A stretch of DNA of 64,000 nt, taken from NCBI GenBank assembly GCA_021234155.1, contig JAJEKV010000091.1, forward strand, positions 1,681,501-1,745,500. Direction: 5' to 3'. Below are positions 60,480-64,000 of this stretch, piece by piece; the stretch's first letter is position 1; the number at the start of each line of letters is the position of its first letter. The stretch is from Isoetes taiwanensis. Taxonomy: Eukaryota > Streptophyta > Lycopodiopsida > Isoetales > Isoetaceae. The notes under the pieces were generated by a model. It saw nothing but the letters and a program-made list of their open reading frames with translations, was not told the DNA's origin and made no database searches. Both the position numbers and the translations under genes were made by a program.

Positions 60480-61235
60480 ACTTGCCCAAGGAGGACTAGC
60501 CAAAATGACCAGCCAAGGAGAATGCAACCCAGGATGCCACCAAGTTGGGTGGGGAAGCCAACTAACCGAGATGGAAGCCACCAAGTTAGTGGGGAGCTAA
60601 CAACGGCGATCCCAGGGCACCATTGATTCTGGTGGCGTGCCAATCACCACCAAGTCTGGTGGGGAGGCAATGATGGCAAGCCAAACACACGACCAAGTTG
60701 GGTGGGGGCGATCCATGACACCACAGAGTCGGTTGGGGAGACAATACACCACACCACTGGGTCGATTGGGGAGCCACAAGCCGAGCCAAATAACACCAAA
60801 TCAGTTGAGAGATAAAGGAGGACAATCCACCATACCACCTAGTCGGCTGGGTAGCCAACCACCACCAACTTGGTTATAACACCATCGAATCGGGTGGGAG
60901 CCAAAATGGCAATCCAAGACACCACCAAGTCAGGTGGGTAGCCAACAAACCAAGCCAAACACCATTGAATCAGGCGGGTGGCCAGCCACCACCAAGTCGG
61001 GTGGGCATCCAACCACCACCCACTCGGATAGGAAGCCAACAACGCCAAGCCAAAGACACGACCAAGATGGATGGGGAGTCAGCGACGGCAATCCATGAAA
61101 CCACCAAGTCCGGTGGGTAGCCAAACTGACCGATCCAACCACATGACACGACCAAGTCGGGTGGGAAGACAACAATGGCAATCCAAGTCCCCGCCAAGTC
61201 AGAAGCTTTAAGAAGTAACTCAGAAGTGGTAAACG
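60480..61235. repeat. Degenerate minisatellite, unit around CACCAAGTCGGGTGGGnAGCC
   Basis: About fifteen copies of a core CACCAAGTCGGGTGGG followed by AGCCAAC, separated by variable CAAGCCAAACAC or AATCCAAGACAC segments; spacing about 25-70 bases. It starts where the satellite ends and is unrelated to it in sequence. Open frames on both strands are by-products of the repeat. Confidence 0.85.
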
Positions 61236-61401
61236 CCATTGGTATAATGTTGAAGCAGAAGCGGAGGCTTGCATGCCAACGTTCTAAGGCCCCACAATCG
61301 TTGCAACAGTGGTAATCGAAGAGACAAAGAATCAGTAAAGCCTACTTGTAATGTATACATGTTCACATGAGCCAGAGTACTTGTCTCCATCGTCATTTGC
61401 A

Positions 61402-61800
61402 CAAGTTGCTTTCGCATCGTATGATCTTATTGTCATCTTTACTCTTCTTTTGCATTTGTGTAATTACGCATTGTATGATCATATTAAGAGAGAAAACATT
61501 ACTTCAACTAACATTTAGAGAAATGATATGAAGGAAAGTTTTAAATGAAGAACAAGTCATTATTCTTCAATGTCAGTTCTTCTTCATCGTCATCATCTTC
61601 GTGTCCTCTCTTTAGGTGTGCAAGTACCTCATCTAAGCATTCCGCCAATTTGTCCACCATTCCTTTGCACATGTCCTGTTCGTGTCCCATTGCCACAACG
61701 TTCTCTTCCACTTGAATGAGCAGTCTCGTTGCAGTCAAAACAACCTCAGTGTAGTTGTTGGGACATCTTGTTCCTCTCCTGTCAAGCCTTCTATTCAATT
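61402..61800. repeat. Right partner of the ~400-bp direct repeat
   Basis: Same orientation as 58155-58585; begins with a CAAGTTGCTTTCGCATCG/AAGTTGGTTTTGCATCG match and ends at the same CCTTCTATTCA point inside the 141-codon gene. The right copy continues without break into the N-terminal part of that gene, so this is the parental copy. Confidence 0.85.
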
Positions 61801-61966
61801 GCCTGATCTTCTTCTCTTGATTATGACGCATGAGAAGGTTGAACTCATTTTCTTCTTCTTTCTGCTGGATGACAGCAATATTCCTCTTACTAATCTCATC
61901 TTGCTCCTTCAACTTCTTCATTAAAACACCCAAAACTATGTCAAAAGGAAGTTCTGAAGTCGACAT
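61541..61966 (-). CDS. Small acidic coiled-coil protein, unknown function
   Basis: Intact 141-codon frame, ATG at 61964-61966. No family recognised. Residues about 15-60 are rich in Lys, Glu and Gln with spaced Leu/Ile (VLMKKLKEQDEISKRNIAV), suggesting a helical coiled coil. The middle has RRGTRCPNNYTEVV, then another amphipathic helix. The C-terminus has an acidic run (EDDDDEEE) followed by NNDLFFI. No signal peptide or membrane segment. A truncated second copy lies at 58155-58585. The 5' flank (about 61985-62060) has repeated GATG-GAAGGAAGGGAAGAC words. Alternative: ORF1-like remnant of a retroelement, or an expressed lineage-specific gene; preservation against a frameshifted copy favours recent function. 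Confidence 0.55.
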   Translation of the reverse strand: MSTSELPFDIVLGVLMKKLKEQDEISKRNIAVIQQKEEENEFNLLMRHNQEKKIRQLNRRLDRRGTRCPNNYTEVVLTATRLLIQVEENVVAMGHEQDMCKGMVDKLAECLDEVLAHLKRGHEDDDDEEELTLKNNDLFFI

Positions 61967-62069
61967 TTTTGTTTCTCAATAGCGGAGGATGAGGAGGCCA
62001 CAGATGCAGATGCGAAGGAAGGGAAGACACTAGATGTGAAGGAAGGAAAGACGCTAGTATTCTAGCCGA

Positions 62070-63100
62070 AGCAAGGAACGCAATGCAAGGACTTAGTAAA
62101 GACCTAATTTATACATATTAGAGTTCGATCAAATTAAATAAAGTAGGCCGCTAAGGACACGTATTGAGGGAATCATTGTTTTTTGAGATTTTGTAGATTC
62201 AAAATATAGAAGTAGTGATATCATATATACAAGTAGAGATCCATTGAAATGGAAGACTGTTTTTACACACACGTATTAACTACTTAATTTAACAAATTTA
62301 AGTACAATGTATCACACCATGCAAAACCTTTACATGCATTTTAAAAGCAAATGACGAGTTTCACTTTGTGTGATCTTTGTATCATGCAATACATACTAAA
62401 AATAAAAAATAAAAGACTTGAAATTGTGCATTTATTTCTAAAACTATTTTTCCATTACAAAATTAAATTATATACAAGCATTTGAAAAAATAAAACGGCT
62501 CCTGTGACAGACCGAGGCGCCAGATGCTCGTGATTGGCAAGGGTAGGGAGAGCGAGAGCGGGCATGGCGAGCTCTTGCTGGTGGCCAAGCTATTGCCGGA
62601 GGGCGCGAATGGTTTTGTTCTGCTCTTTTGGCAAGATTGTCTACCCGTCAACCACGTTCTTGCACTCTGCAAACTATCCTCCATTAGAGGTTTGGTGGAG
62701 TCTATTAACGCCCTTGTAAGCCCTTCCCAAATTTGGATTTTAGTTGGTACCCGAACCTGCAGGTATGGGCAAAAAGCCCCCACGAACCTTAACCGAACCT
62801 CAGCCCTGGAGCAACCGAACCTGGTAAACGTCATTATTACTTGTTGTTTTACTCATTACGCCTAAATCCCTCCTCCCCCCACCTTCTCACCGAACTGAAG
62901 CTACAAGGAGTAGCTTCGAGCGGGACACCTCAAGAATGCCTCAATTGGGCGCCAAAGCTTTGGAGGGCATTTCGAATTTAGTTTTGATGTCAATCCTCAC
63001 CCAAATCCGAAGGAATTCTCTAGTTTTCCTTCGTATTTTGGCAAAGAATTGCATCAATTTAGTCGCCGGACTGTGGAGCTCGGAAAGCGATCACGCGACT
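62070..63100. other. Gene-free stretch with GC-rich patch
   Basis: AT-rich DNA to about 62490. A GC-richer patch at 62510-62860 has open frames on both strands that I do not recognise; it contains repeated CCGAACCT words (62749-62822). 62900-63110 is the presumed 5' flank of the gene starting at 63114. No promoter motif could be assigned. Confidence 0.4.
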
Positions 63101-63113
63101 CTGAATTCGATCT

Positions 63114-64000
63114 ATGGCAGAGGTAACTGTTCTATTAATTTCGGGCAATGACAATGAGTAATTCTTTTTTGAATATAGAAACTGAAAGGCCAATTCCGGG
63201 TGGAGGTGCCCAAGAACTGCTTGCCCTACAAAAATCAATATAATCGGAAGGAACAGGTCGATGAGAATGCTCTTCGAGCTTCTGGTGCAATGAATATTGA
63301 TCTTTGGGCGCGTGGGGAACTGTATCCCATCGATCCGATCACCAGAAGACATCCTGAATTTCATTCTCCATCGGGGCTTATTCATTTTGCCTATAAGGGT
63401 AATCAAGGTCTGCTTGGCTATTGCAATAATATTTCAAGTAATTCTGATGTGCATTTGAGAACAATGTACAATCAATTGTGTGGAGTGCATTGCAATATGG
63501 TAGCACACTGTAATTACCTCCAACAGTGTAACTATTTCTTAACCAACAGGTCTAAGAATACAGAAGAACTGCAAGCTTCCAATCAAAGGTTGCTTATGGA
63601 GGTGGAGTCACTTAAACAAGGATTGAAGAGATGCTCTGAGGACAATGACAAACTGGAGAGGAAGTTAAAAATACTGAAAATGACACCACTGGGCATGAGG
63701 GAGAGGAAAAAATAACTGAAGGCCCTAAGTATACTTGCCCCTAGTGGTGGGGGCTCTAGAAGAAGAATCCACGCTATTAAAAATCTTATGGATCCTACTA
63801 TGGCTGAAAAGAAGAAGAGAAAACCTTGTAATATGGCTAGTTTGTTGAAAAAGCTTGTCACTAAAGATGATGTTATAGATATGTTGAAGCTTCCTGGAGC
63901 TAACCATTTAAGAAAAGCTGTTGTTGAACAGGTGCTTACTGAATTGGGAAAGAGTCAAAGTGCTGATAGCATGCAAGAATTATGTGACAATGTGACATGG
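63114..64000 (+). CDS. Unknown spliced gene, 5' part, running off the window
   Basis: I propose exon 1 at 63114-63122 (ATG GCA GAG), a 56-nt GT-AG intron (63123-63178) and exon 2 from 63179. Exon 2 keeps a frame to TAA at 63713-63715, beginning MAE-KLKGQFRVEVPKN. It contains SPSGLIHFAYKGNQGLLGYC, a Cys/His/Asn-rich stretch and a predicted coiled coil (ELQASNQRLLMEVESLKQ). After the TAA the same frame stays open to the window end (about 94 codons, ..NMASLLKKLVTKDDVIDML..). In the +1 frame relative to it an acidic segment 63646-63741 (TGHEGEEKITEGPKYTCP) is also open and would bridge the two halves by two shifts. Family unknown; possibly a retroelement or domesticated gag-like gene. The start and short intron are inference. 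Confidence 0.5.

Noticed and set aside
60937-61274. Frames on both strands over the minisatellite
   Set aside because: Made of repeated Pro/Thr/Trp words from the repeat unit; no sign of selection.
58155-61800. LTR retrotransposon with ~400-bp LTRs
   Set aside because: The repeats have no TG..CA ends, primer-binding site or pol between them, and they contain coding sequence of a small gene.

Overview
The window looks like nuclear DNA of a vascular plant: AT-rich, dominated by decayed transposable elements, with a split gene for plastid phytoene synthase and a leucine-rich-repeat receptor relic. The two intron-containing gene models I can build (phytoene synthase in 44574-46055 and an unknown gene from 63114) have very short introns (56-97 nt). 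That would suit a lineage with compact introns such as Selaginella-type lycophytes, but this is only a hint and I cannot name the organism.

Layout. (1) 1-2880: rusted Ty3/gypsy gag-pol. (2) 3868-5484, minus strand: LRR receptor-like pseudogene; then a short AT minisatellite and a possible hAT transposase scrap. (3) 7347-32276 (unit A) and 32277-57465 (unit B): a head-to-tail duplication of about 25 kb that makes up nearly 80% of the window. Each unit carries, in order, a gypsy integrase C-terminal fragment; a GC-rich unknown coding relic whose 3' end has a ladder of small G/C palindromes; an unknown coding-like relic; two local tandem duplications; a SINE-like element with a GATA/TATC tail; a phytoene synthase locus; a foldback MITE-like element; a 5'-truncated L1-type LINE with poly(A) tail; and about 5 kb of anonymous DNA. 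(4) 57390-58004, minus strand: C-terminal end of a second LINE, cut by the unit boundary. (5) 58155-61800: two ~400-bp direct repeats (one being part of a small acidic coiled-coil gene) that bracket two unrelated tandem-repeat arrays. (6) 63114-64000: start of an unknown spliced gene running off the window.

The main functional content is phytoene synthase, the first committed enzyme of carotenoid synthesis. Copy B can be read through six exons with all GT-AG junctions and reading phases consistent (369 residues, both catalytic DxxxD motifs). Copy A is riddled with small indels. Differences between the units cluster at CTG/CAG triplets and homopolymers, and the damaged copy alternates along the units. 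This looks more like systematic long-read base-calling error at CHG-methylated sites (or an unpolished or duplicated haplotig) than like ordinary decay. The reality of the duplication should therefore be tested before any biology is built on it.

I did not find a convincing new multi-gene system. The most distinctive signals are: a 38-nt insertion in the LINE, flanked by a 5-bp target duplication, whose removal restores the reading frame exactly; a terminal motif shared by that insertion and three other elements per unit; a ~165-bp satellite with strictly alternating monomer types and a G-quadruplex-capable G-run; and the interrupted frame of the gene at the right edge.
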